This document shows, in pieces, positions 40,921-48,144 of a DNA stretch of 64,000 bases. A model generated the notes under the pieces. It was not told the origin of the DNA and did not search any database. It saw nothing but the letters and a program-made list of their open reading frames with translations. Within the stretch, counting starts at the first letter, position 1. Every line of letters begins with the position of its first letter. The position numbers and the translations under genes were made by a program. The stretch comes from DUTS01 sp050951605 (GTDB taxonomy: Bacteria; Bacillota; Peptococcia; DRI-13; DTU073), in assembly GCA_050951605.1 (NCBI GenBank), contig JBMNJJ010000002.1, positions 372,001-436,000 of the forward strand. The letters run 5' to 3'.

Positions 40921-42090
40921 GTGCAAGCATCAAGAATTAAAAAACTACCTCCGTATTTATTTGCTAGAATTGAAAAAAAGGTAGAGGAGGCTGAAGAAAA
41001 GGGTATTGATATTGTTAGTTTTGGGATTGGAGACCCGGATTTGCCTACTCCTCAGCCGATTGTGGATGAACTTTGCCGAGAAGCTAATAATCCGGCTAAT
41101 CATCGGTATCCTACTTCGGTAGGGTTATTGGCTTTTCGTCAGGCTGTTAGTGAATATTATCGGGAAACTCGTGGTGTAGAACTTGACCCGCGGGAAGAAG
41201 TAGTTACTTTAATTGGCTCTAAAGAGGGAATTGGACATATTAATTTTTGTTATGTTGACCCGGGTGATATTAACCTTGTTCCTGATCCCGGTTATCCTGT
41301 TTATGGTATTGGTACACTTTTGGCAGGAGGGGAATCTTATCTCATGCCCTTATTAGAAGAAAACGGTTTCTTGCCGGATTTAACTAAAATTCCGGAAGAA
41401 GTAGCGAGAAAAGCTAAATTGATGTTTTTAAATTATCCGAACAATCCTACCGGGGCTGTAGCTGACCGTAAGTTTTTTGAGGAAGTTGTAGAGTTTGCTA
41501 AAAAATATGAAATTATTGTTTGTCATGATGCTGCTTATACAGAGATAGCTTATGATGGATATCGTCCGGTTAGTTTTCTCGAAATTCCGGGTGCTAAAGA
41601 GGTGGGGATTGAATTTGGTTCTCTTTCTAAGCCCTTTAATATGACGGGATGGCGTATTGGTTGGGCGGCCGGAAGACGTGATGTCGTAGAATGTTTAGGT
41701 AGAATAAAATCTAATCTTGATTCTGGTCAATTCCAGGCTATTCAGTATGCGGCGATTAAAGGATTAACTACCTGTCAAGATAATGTGAAAGAATTATGTG
41801 GTATTTATGAACAGAGAAGAAACATGATGGTCGATGGTTTTAATAGAATGGGTTGGCAGTTAGCTAAACCTAAAGGTACATTTTATATTTGGGCACCTGT
41901 ACCGAAAGGTTTTACTTCGGCTTCTTTTACTGAATATGTTTTAGATAAAGCCGGGGTGATTATTACGCCAGGTAGTGGCTATGGTCAATATGGTGAAGGT
42001 TATTTCCGGATTTCGATTACGATACCTGAAGAAAGAATTAAAGAAGGTTTGCGTCGTTTAGAAGAAAATTTGGGGAAAGTTGAGTTTTAA
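40921..42090 (+). CDS. dapL: LL-diaminopimelate aminotransferase
   Basis: PLP enzyme that makes LL-DAP directly from tetrahydrodipicolinate, bypassing the acylated routes. Typical segments are RIKKLPPYLFARIEKKVEEA, DIVSFGIGDPDLPTPQ, FLNYPNNPTGAVADRKFFEE and the PLP lysine in GSLSKPFNMTGWRIGWAAG. Length is 389 from GTG 40921, with AAAGAAAGGG upstream; TTG 40912 is also in frame. Placement next to dapF supports DAP rather than general aminotransfer. No regulatory RNA is seen in the 85 bp before it. Confidence 0.94.
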   Translation: MQASRIKKLPPYLFARIEKKVEEAEEKGIDIVSFGIGDPDLPTPQPIVDELCREANNPANHRYPTSVGLLAFRQAVSEYYRETRGVELDPREEVVTLIGSKEGIGHINFCYVDPGDINLVPDPGYPVYGIGTLLAGGESYLMPLLEENGFLPDLTKIPEEVARKAKLMFLNYPNNPTGAVADRKFFEEVVEFAKKYEIIVCHDAAYTEIAYDGYRPVSFLEIPGAKEVGIEFGSLSKPFNMTGWRIGWAAGRRDVVECLGRIKSNLDSGQFQAIQYAAIKGLTTCQDNVKELCGIYEQRRNMMVDGFNRMGWQLAKPKGTFYIWAPVPKGFTSASFTEYVLDKAGVIITPGSGYGQYGEGYFRISITIPEERIKEGLRRLEENLGKVEF

Positions 42091-42113
42091 TAAACTTAAG
42101 GAGAGGTTAAGTT

Positions 42114-42992
42114 TTGTTAAGAAGTATGACAGGCTTTGGTCGTGGTGAACATATAGGTAAGCTTAAACAGGTAATTGTAGAAATTAAATCTGTCAATAGT
42201 CGTTATTGTGAGGTAAAGGTAAAACTACCGAATCAATATGCTCTGTTAGAGGAAAATATTAGGGGATTTGTTTTAAAACATTTTTCGCGTGGAAGAATAG
42301 ATGTGGTGATTAGACTTGAAGATACCGGTCAAAAGCAGCGCGAATTTCAAGTTGACAAAGATTTAGCCGTAGCGTATTATAAGGCATTAGAAGAATTGGC
42401 AGCAATTACCGAAATTTCTTGTGAGGTTGATGTTGTACAAATAGCTCAATTTCCGGAAGTTCTTACCGTACGTGAATCAGAAGAAGAAAAGGAAAGTATT
42501 TGGCAAGATATTCGACCTGCTTTGCAAGAAGGTGTGAATGCTTTATTGCAGATGAGGGAAAAAGAGGGGCAGAAGCTTAAGGAAGACTTTGTTAAACGGA
42601 TCCAAGTTTTGCAACAAATTCATGGTAAAATTTTAGCCAAAAGTCCTCAAGTAGTAAAAAGTCATCACGAAAAATTAAGGGCACGTTTAGAGGAGTTTTT
42701 GACTGCAGAGCAAATAGATGAAGACCGTTTAGTTTTAGAATTAGCTTTGTTTGCTGATAAATGTAATATTGATGAGGAATTAGTGAGGCTTAATAGTCAC
42801 TTTATCCAGTTAGCCCAAAGTTTAGAAGCAGATGCACCGGTAGGTCGAAAACTTGATTTTTTGCTTCAGGAAATCAATAGGGAAGTGAATACGATTGGTT
42901 CCAAGGCTAATGATCTAGAGATAACGCAAGCTGTAGTTGCTTTAAAATGTGAATTAGAAAAGATAAGGGAACAGGTACAAAATATTGAATAA
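42114..42992 (+). CDS. yicC: YicC-family endoribonuclease-like protein
   Basis: A 292-residue conserved protein starting LRSMTGFGRGE with EIKSVNSRYCEVKVKLP and, at the C-terminus, GRKLDFLLQEINREVNTIGSKANDLEITQAVV. In E. coli YicC has endoribonuclease activity and acts on small RNAs. In Firmicutes it heads the yicC-remA-gmk-rpoZ-coaBC block, exactly as here. TTG 42114 follows GGAGAGG. Confidence 0.94.
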   Translation: MLRSMTGFGRGEHIGKLKQVIVEIKSVNSRYCEVKVKLPNQYALLEENIRGFVLKHFSRGRIDVVIRLEDTGQKQREFQVDKDLAVAYYKALEELAAITEISCEVDVVQIAQFPEVLTVRESEEEKESIWQDIRPALQEGVNALLQMREKEGQKLKEDFVKRIQVLQQIHGKILAKSPQVVKSHHEKLRARLEEFLTAEQIDEDRLVLELALFADKCNIDEELVRLNSHFIQLAQSLEADAPVGRKLDFLLQEINREVNTIGSKANDLEITQAVVALKCELEKIREQVQNIE

Positions 42993-43006
42993 ACAGGGGG
43001 TTAAAA

Positions 43007-43279
43007 ATGGAAATCAAACTGATTAATATTGGCTTTGGGAATATTGTTGCGGCCAACAGAATTATTGCAATTGTTAGCCCTGAATCAGCACCGATAAAAA
43101 GAATTATTCAGGAGGCAAGAGACCAGGGCGTGTTGATTGATGCTACTTATGGACGCCGTACAAGAGCGGTAATGATTATGGATAGTGAACATGTGGTCCT
43201 TTCCGCAGTTCAACCGGAGACGGTAGCTCATCGGTTGAATACTAAAGAGACAGCTTCAGATGAAGAAACTACATTATAA
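43007..43279 (+). CDS. remA: RemA-family DNA-binding regulator (DUF370)
   Basis: A 90-residue RemA protein: KLINIGFGNIVAANRIIAIVSPESAPIKRII is the conserved core (residues 4-34, cited as a region), with DATYGRRTRAVMIMDS following. RemA controls matrix and osmoprotection genes in Bacillus and forms ring-like oligomers on DNA. Its conserved arginines are present. It lies 14 bp after yicC with AGGGGG. Confidence 0.93.
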   Translation: MEIKLINIGFGNIVAANRIIAIVSPESAPIKRIIQEARDQGVLIDATYGRRTRAVMIMDSEHVVLSAVQPETVAHRLNTKETASDEETTL

Positions 43280-43354
43280 TGATAGGGTCATAGTTAATGT
43301 AATGAGGCTATAAAAAAAAATTAAGTGGAGAAAAAAGATAAGTGGTGAAAAAGC

Positions 43355-43948
43355 ATGTTCTTTCAGAAGGACAAAGGTAATTTAATTGTAATTTCGGGAC
43401 CTTCCGGGGTAGGTAAAGGAACTGTGTGTCGAGCTTTATTGGAAAAACATGAGGATCTAGTTTTATCTATCTCGGCAACTACTAGAAAAGCACGAGTTGG
43501 GGAAAAAGAAGGTAGAGAATATTTTTTTTACACACAAGAAAAGTTTTTAGAGTTGATTAAAAAGAAGGCTTTTTTAGAATGGGCTAAGGTTTTTGACAAT
43601 TATTACGGGACACCTCTTGCTTATGTGCAAAAAATTTTGCAACAAGGACAGGATTGTCTTTTGGAAATTGATGTACAGGGAGCGTTGCAGGTAAAAGCTA
43701 AATGGCCGACAGGAATTTTTATTTTTTTAGTACCCCCTTCACATGAAGAGTTAGTAAGAAGAATTACTTGTCGTGGTACGGAAAATACTGCAGAGATACA
43801 GAAAAGATTACAGCAAGCAGAAGAAGAAATAGGTCATCTCCGGGAGTATGATTATATTGTGGTTAATAACTTTGTTCAGGAAGCTGTAGAGAAAATTCGG
43901 GCCATTATTGTTGCGGAAAGATGTCGTACATTCCGTTGGGAATGGTAA
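43355..43948 (+). CDS. gmk: Guanylate kinase
   Basis: Phosphorylates GMP to GDP. The P-loop is ISGPSGVGKGTVCRAL, followed by SISATTRKARVGEKEGREYFF and LLEIDVQGALQVK. Length is 197. It is one of the conserved remA-gmk-rpoZ series. Confidence 0.97.
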   Translation: MFFQKDKGNLIVISGPSGVGKGTVCRALLEKHEDLVLSISATTRKARVGEKEGREYFFYTQEKFLELIKKKAFLEWAKVFDNYYGTPLAYVQKILQQGQDCLLEIDVQGALQVKAKWPTGIFIFLVPPSHEELVRRITCRGTENTAEIQKRLQQAEEEIGHLREYDYIVVNNFVQEAVEKIRAIIVAERCRTFRWEW

Positions 43949-44005
43949 GCTTTGTTCATACATGAGGGAAGTTAATTAGATAAAAAGAGGAGGTTTTGAT
44001 GAACG

Positions 44006-44221
44006 GTGGAGCAACCTTGTTTAGATGAAATGATGACGGGATTAGATTCTAAATATGCGTTAGTAGTAGCTACGGCGAAAAGGGCTAGGCAATTAACAGA
44101 TGGGGATACTCCTTGTGTAGAGGAATTATTGCAAGAGAAGGTTAAACCTGTAAGTATAGCAATGAGGGAAATCGCAAGTGGTAAAATAAAGACAAAAACA
44201 GCTAAGGGTGGTATTAAATAG
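44006..44221 (+). CDS. rpoZ: RNA polymerase omega subunit
   Basis: A 71-residue omega subunit with LDSKYALVVATAKRARQL as the conserved core and KPVSIAMREIASGKI near the end. Omega helps assemble the RNA polymerase core. GTG 44006 is 12 bp from AGGAGG; the better placed ATG 43999 is out of frame and closes after nine codons, which could lower or couple initiation. Confidence 0.92.
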   Translation: MEQPCLDEMMTGLDSKYALVVATAKRARQLTDGDTPCVEELLQEKVKPVSIAMREIASGKIKTKTAKGGIK

Positions 44222-44235
44222 GGGAGGACCAGGCA

Positions 44236-45438
44236 GTGTTTAAGGATAAGTGTGTTGTTATAGGGATTACGGGTAGTATTGCTGCTTATAAAGCAATTGA
44301 CCTTGTCAGCAATCTAAAGAAAAAAGGTGCTGATGTACATTGTGTTATGACGGAGTCGGCACAAAAGTTCTTAACACCACTTACTTTAAGAACCCTTTCG
44401 CAAAATCCGGTAATTACGGAAATGTTTGCGGAACCACAGCACTGGGATGTAGAGCATGTGGGATTGGCTGAGGCAGCAGACTTAGTTATGGTAGTACCAG
44501 CTACAGCTAATTTAATAGGTAAAGTTTGTTCAGGTTTGGCCGATGACTTTTTAACAACAACGATCATGGCGACAAAAGCTCCGGTTCTTATAGCTCCGGC
44601 GATGAATCATCACATGTATTTAAATCCTATTGTGCAGGAAAACATCGCTAGCTTAAAGAAACGGGGTTATGTTTTTGTTGGTCCCGGATATGGCATTTTA
44701 GCTTGTGGAGCAAAGGGACAAGGGCGTTTGATTGAACTTGAAGCTATTTTAGCAAAAGCGGAAGAATTATTATTTCAAGAGAAACCTTTACGAGGGAAAA
44801 AAGTGTTAGTTACAGCCGGACCAACAAGGGAACCTTTGGATCCTGTGCGTTTTTTGACAAATAGGAGTTCGGGGCGGATGGGTTATGCGGTAGCTAAACA
44901 AGCTTATTTGTTGGGGGCAGAAGTCCTTTTAATTAGCGGTCCTACGGAAATAAAACCTTTCCCCGGAGTAAAGCGACTCAAGATTGAAACTGCACAAGAA
45001 ATGCAGCAGGCAGTTTTAGCTCACTGGGAAGATTGTCAGGTGATTATTAAAACAGCGGCAGTAGCTGATTATCGACCTAAGGTAAAAAGTGCTGAAAAAA
45101 TAAAAAAACAATCGGGAGAATTAATTTTAGAGTTAACAAGAAATCCAGATATTTTAGCGGAATTGGGGAAAAAGAAAAAAGAACAAATTTTAGTAGGTTT
45201 TGCTGCGGAAACAGAAAAAATGTTGGCTTCGGCGGCAGAAAAGGCAGCGAAGAAAAATCTTGATTTTATTGTAGCTAATGATGTTACTCAAGAAGGTGCA
45301 GGCTTTGCTTGTAACACCAATATTGTTTCCTTTGTTTTTGCTAATGGCAAGGTTAAAAACTTAGGAAAAATGAGTAAAGACGATGTGGCCAAGCTAATCC
45401 TGCAGGAAGTAATTGAAAAAATGAATGCAAAGGAGTGA
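44236..45438 (+). CDS. coaBC: Bifunctional phosphopantothenoylcysteine decarboxylase/synthetase
   Basis: Two-domain coenzyme A enzyme of 400 residues. CoaC (1-185) is the flavin decarboxylase with GITGSIAAYKAIDLVSNL, PAMNHHMYLNP and the substrate-closing GILACGAKGQGRL. CoaB (from about 190) is the CTP-dependent synthetase with TAGPTREPLDPVRFLTNRSSG and KTAAVADYRPK. GTG 44236 follows GGGGAGGA, 15 bp after rpoZ. Confidence 0.97.
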   Translation: MFKDKCVVIGITGSIAAYKAIDLVSNLKKKGADVHCVMTESAQKFLTPLTLRTLSQNPVITEMFAEPQHWDVEHVGLAEAADLVMVVPATANLIGKVCSGLADDFLTTTIMATKAPVLIAPAMNHHMYLNPIVQENIASLKKRGYVFVGPGYGILACGAKGQGRLIELEAILAKAEELLFQEKPLRGKKVLVTAGPTREPLDPVRFLTNRSSGRMGYAVAKQAYLLGAEVLLISGPTEIKPFPGVKRLKIETAQEMQQAVLAHWEDCQVIIKTAAVADYRPKVKSAEKIKKQSGELILELTRNPDILAELGKKKKEQILVGFAAETEKMLASAAEKAAKKNLDFIVANDVTQEGAGFACNTNIVSFVFANGKVKNLGKMSKDDVAKLILQEVIEKMNAKE

Positions 45439-45444
45439 TAAACG

Positions 45445-46632
45445 TTGGTAAGAAAGCTGTTTACTTCCGAATCTGTTACTGAAGGACATCCGGATAAAGT
45501 TGCTGATCAGGTTTCTGATGCGATTTTGGATGAGATTTTAAGCAAAGACCCTTTAGCTAGGGTAGCTTGTGAAACAGCAGTAACAACAGGTCTTGTTGTG
45601 GTGATGGGAGAAATAACTACTAATTGTTATGTAGATATTCCTAAATTAGTACGTAAAACAGTGAAGGAGATTGGTTATACACGGGCGAAATATGGTTTTG
45701 ACGGTGATACATGTGCTGTTTTAACAGCGATAGACGAACAATCACCTGATATTGCTTTAGGTGTTAATCAGGCTTTGGAAGTTAAAACTGGTGAAATGAG
45801 CGAAGCGGAAATAGCAGCTCTTGGGGCCGGTGACCAAGGGATGATGTATGGTTATGCTACTAATGAAACACCTGAGTATATGCCTCTAAATATTACTTTA
45901 GCTCATAAACTTGTTCGCCGTCTTACCGAGGTGCGTAAACAGGGGATTTTACCTTATTTACGTCCTGATGGAAAGTCACAGGTGACAGTAGAATATGAAG
46001 ATGGGAAACCGGTACGGGTGGATACTATTGTTATTTCTACACAGCATAGTGATAGTGTAGAAATAGAGCAGATCAAAAAGGATATTATGGAAAAAGTTAT
46101 TGCGCCGGTGGTGCCAGCTAGTTTTGTTGATAAAAAGACAAAATATTTAATTAATCCCACAGGAAGGTTTGTGATTGGAGGACCCATGGGTGATTCCGGA
46201 CTTACGGGAAGAAAAATTATTGTTGATACTTATGGGGGAATGGCTCGGCATGGAGGAGGTGCTTTTTCCGGCAAGGATCCTACGAAAGTTGATCGGTCGG
46301 CCTCTTATGCGGCGCGGTATGTAGCCAAAAACATTGTTGCTGCCGGTTTAGCTGAAAAGTGTGAATTACAGTTGGCTTATGCAATTGGGGTTGCTCGCCC
46401 GGTTAGTATTATGGTCAATACTTTTGGTACGGGAAGGGTTGCAGAAGAACAAATAGTAACAGCGATCGAAGAAATTTTTGACCTGCGTCCTGCAGGAATT
46501 ATTCAAGAACTAGACCTGCGCCGCCCTCTTTATAAACAGATCGCTGCCTATGGCCATTTTGGTAGGTTAGATTTAGATTTACCTTGGGAAAGGTTAGATC
46601 GAGTAGAAGATTTTAAAAAATATTTCCAATAG
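45445..46632 (+). CDS. metK: S-adenosylmethionine synthetase
   Basis: Makes SAM from methionine and ATP. Signatures are TEGHPDKVADQVSDAILDE at the N-terminus, GAGDQGMMYGYATNE, the glycine-rich loop GGGAFSGKDPTKVDRS and IVDTYGGMARHGGG. Length is 395. TTG 45445 follows AAGGAGTGATAAACG. It directly follows coaBC by 6 bp, so no SAM riboswitch precedes it. Confidence 0.98.
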   Translation: MVRKLFTSESVTEGHPDKVADQVSDAILDEILSKDPLARVACETAVTTGLVVVMGEITTNCYVDIPKLVRKTVKEIGYTRAKYGFDGDTCAVLTAIDEQSPDIALGVNQALEVKTGEMSEAEIAALGAGDQGMMYGYATNETPEYMPLNITLAHKLVRRLTEVRKQGILPYLRPDGKSQVTVEYEDGKPVRVDTIVISTQHSDSVEIEQIKKDIMEKVIAPVVPASFVDKKTKYLINPTGRFVIGGPMGDSGLTGRKIIVDTYGGMARHGGGAFSGKDPTKVDRSASYAARYVAKNIVAAGLAEKCELQLAYAIGVARPVSIMVNTFGTGRVAEEQIVTAIEEIFDLRPAGIIQELDLRRPLYKQIAAYGHFGRLDLDLPWERLDRVEDFKKYFQ

Positions 46633-46701
46633 TAAAATTTACCTTTCCTCAAAGTTAGAATTTATGTAAGAAAGTAAAATAGAAAACTTTGGGGGCTGAA
46701 G

Positions 46702-47133
46702 ATGATGATTAATAAATATAATAAGATTGAACGAGCAAAACAGTCACAAAAAAAACTCAATAGTATTGCGGGTATGACAGCTTTTATAATAGGCATGGTT
46801 TTTGTCTTTATTTTTGGAAATATGTATTTAACTTATGGGAAAATAGAGTCTACGGAACCAATTAGGATTGCAGAGCAGGGTATAATTGTAAAAGCCGATA
46901 ATAGTGGGGTTGAGATTAAAGGGACTACAGTAAGTAGTGCTAAGGCTTTTGTAAAACATAAATATAAAATAAAAGATGATGTTTTATATTTAAAATTACG
47001 ATACGCATTAGCTACAAAGAAAAATAGGTCGGGGGACTTTAATATAACAATTACCGATGATTTAAGTAATGTTAATAAAATTTATTTGCAGGGAAAGTCT
47101 AAAGATGATTTGAAATTACTTTGGGAACGATAA
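46702..47133 (+). CDS. Hypothetical single-pass membrane protein
   Basis: A 143-residue protein with a basic N-terminus, one membrane helix (GMTAFIIGMVFVFIFGNMYL, about residues 24-43) and an extracytoplasmic beta-rich part of about 95 residues (VLYLKLRYALATKKNRSGDF, then NITITDDLSNVNKIYLQGK). No family is recognised. It ends 7 bp before the family B repeat array. A ribosome site (TTTGGGGGC) precedes ATG. Confidence 0.65.
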   Translation: MMINKYNKIERAKQSQKKLNSIAGMTAFIIGMVFVFIFGNMYLTYGKIESTEPIRIAEQGIIVKADNSGVEIKGTTVSSAKAFVKHKYKIKDDVLYLKLRYALATKKNRSGDFNITITDDLSNVNKIYLQGKSKDDLKLLWER

Positions 47134-47140
47134 ATACGAA

Positions 47141-47436
47141 AAGATGCTGTACCGTTTCTCGTTTCGTGCTTCGTTCAGTTCTTTTAGTCAGGTACTGCCT
47201 TGGGTATCCGTAGCTGCGGTCAGAACGTGCTAGAGCTTGGTTCGGAGTAATGTCGAACGGGCTCAATTCGCGTCCTTGCTCAGTTCGCCCTGGTGTCGAC
47301 ATCCGTGTCGCCACCTCGTCATTACTAGCCTCACCTTCGCTAAGGACGTATAACTGACCTTTGCTAAGTCACCATCCGGCAGTACCTCTTCTAAAACAGT
47401 ACTACAGGGAGGAAACGTTAAATGGTACAGCATTTT
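47141..47436 (+). repeat. Structured repeat, family B, copy 1 (complete, with terminal inverted repeats)
   Basis: Starts AAGATGCTGTACCGTTT and ends AAATGGTACAGCATTTT, inverted copies with two G-U-compatible changes on the plus strand. Nested stems follow inward: TTTTAG/CTAAAA, GGTACTGCC/GGCAGTACC, TAGC/GCTA, GGTCAG/CTGACC, AGC/GCT, GGT/ACC, AGTAATG/CATTACT, then GTCGA/TCGAC with GGGC/GCCC inside. The internal loop GGTTCGG facing CCTCACC is the same as in family A at 15 kb. The sequence from 47134 to 48144 holds no convincing protein gene. Confidence 0.88.
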
Positions 47437-47745
47437 ATCTTAGGGGTGAAGGGCAGAGGAATGTTTCTCGTTTCGTGCTTCGTTCAGTTCTTTTAGTCAG
47501 GTACTGCCTTGGGTATCCGTAGCTGCGGTCAGAACGTGCTAGAGCTTGGTTCGGAGTAATGTCGAACGGGCTCAATTCGCGTCCTTGCTCAGTTCGCCCT
47601 GGTGTCGACATCCGTGTCGCCACCTCGTCATTACTAGCCTCACCTTCGCTAAGGACGTATAACTGACCTTTGCTAAGTCACCATCCGGCAGTACCTTTTC
47701 TAAAACAGTACTACAGGGAGGAAACGTTAAATGGTACAGCATTTT
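47437..47745 (+). repeat. Structured repeat, family B, copy 2 (exact 309-bp period)
   Basis: Direct repeat of copy 1 with the left terminal arm replaced by the linker ATCTTAGGGGTGAAGGGCAG then AGGAAT (two adjacent pieces). The rest differs from copy 1 by one visible base (CAGTACCTTTTC against CAGTACCTCTTC). The linker resembles that of family A. Confidence 0.9.
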
Positions 47746-48054
47746 ATCTTAGGGGTGAAGGGCAGAGGAATGTTTCTCGTTTCGTGCTTCGTTCAGTTCT
47801 TTTAGTCAGGTACTGCCTTGGGTATCCGTAGCTGCGGTCAGAACGTGCTAGAGCTTGGTTCGGAGTAATGTCGAACGGGCTCAATTCGCGTCCTTGCTCA
47901 GTTCGCCCTGGTGTCGACATCCGTGTCGCCACCTCGTCATTACTAGCCTCACCTTCGCTAAGGACGTATAACTGACCTTTGCTAAGTCACCATCCGGCAG
48001 TACCTTTTCTAAAACAGTACTACAGGGAGGAAACGTTAAATGGTACAGCATTTT
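47746..48054 (+). repeat. Structured repeat, family B, copy 3
   Basis: Identical by eye to copy 2 and exactly 309 bp from it, so this duplication looks recent or is kept uniform by recombination. Confidence 0.9.
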
Positions 48055-48102
48055 ATCTTAGGGGTGAAGGGCAGAGGAATGTTTCTCGTTTCGTGCTTCG
48101 TT
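48055..48102 (+). repeat. Structured repeat, family B, truncated fourth copy
   Basis: Contains the linker and the first part of the unit up to GTGCTTCGTT, then stops and is joined directly to the extended -10 of priA. The cut may mark where the array was inserted or where a copy was deleted. Confidence 0.85.
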
Positions 48103-48111
48103 TGATATAAT
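48103..48111 (+). promoter_or_regulatory. Extended -10 promoter of priA at the repeat boundary
   Basis: TGATATAAT is a perfect extended -10. The matching -35 position (about 48083-48088, TTCTCG) would fall inside the truncated repeat and is a poor match. The start would lie near 48117, about 28 bp before the priA ATG. Confidence 0.55.
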
Positions 48112-48144
48112 AAGTTTAGATGATTGTTAATGGGAGAAATGGTA

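Noticed and set aside
45421..45444. SAM riboswitch before metK
   Set aside because: metK starts 6 bp after coaBC, leaving no room for a leader.
47099..47932. Three near-identical minus-strand open frames (about 62 codons, GTG starts) in the family B array
   Set aside because: They arise from the 309-bp repeat itself, start in the middle of a rod-like structure, and have no family-like pattern. The repeat's pairing explains the sequence better than coding does.
14975..48102. CRISPR array
   Set aside because: Repeat units are 309-391 bp with no short repeat/spacer alternation and no cas genes are nearby.
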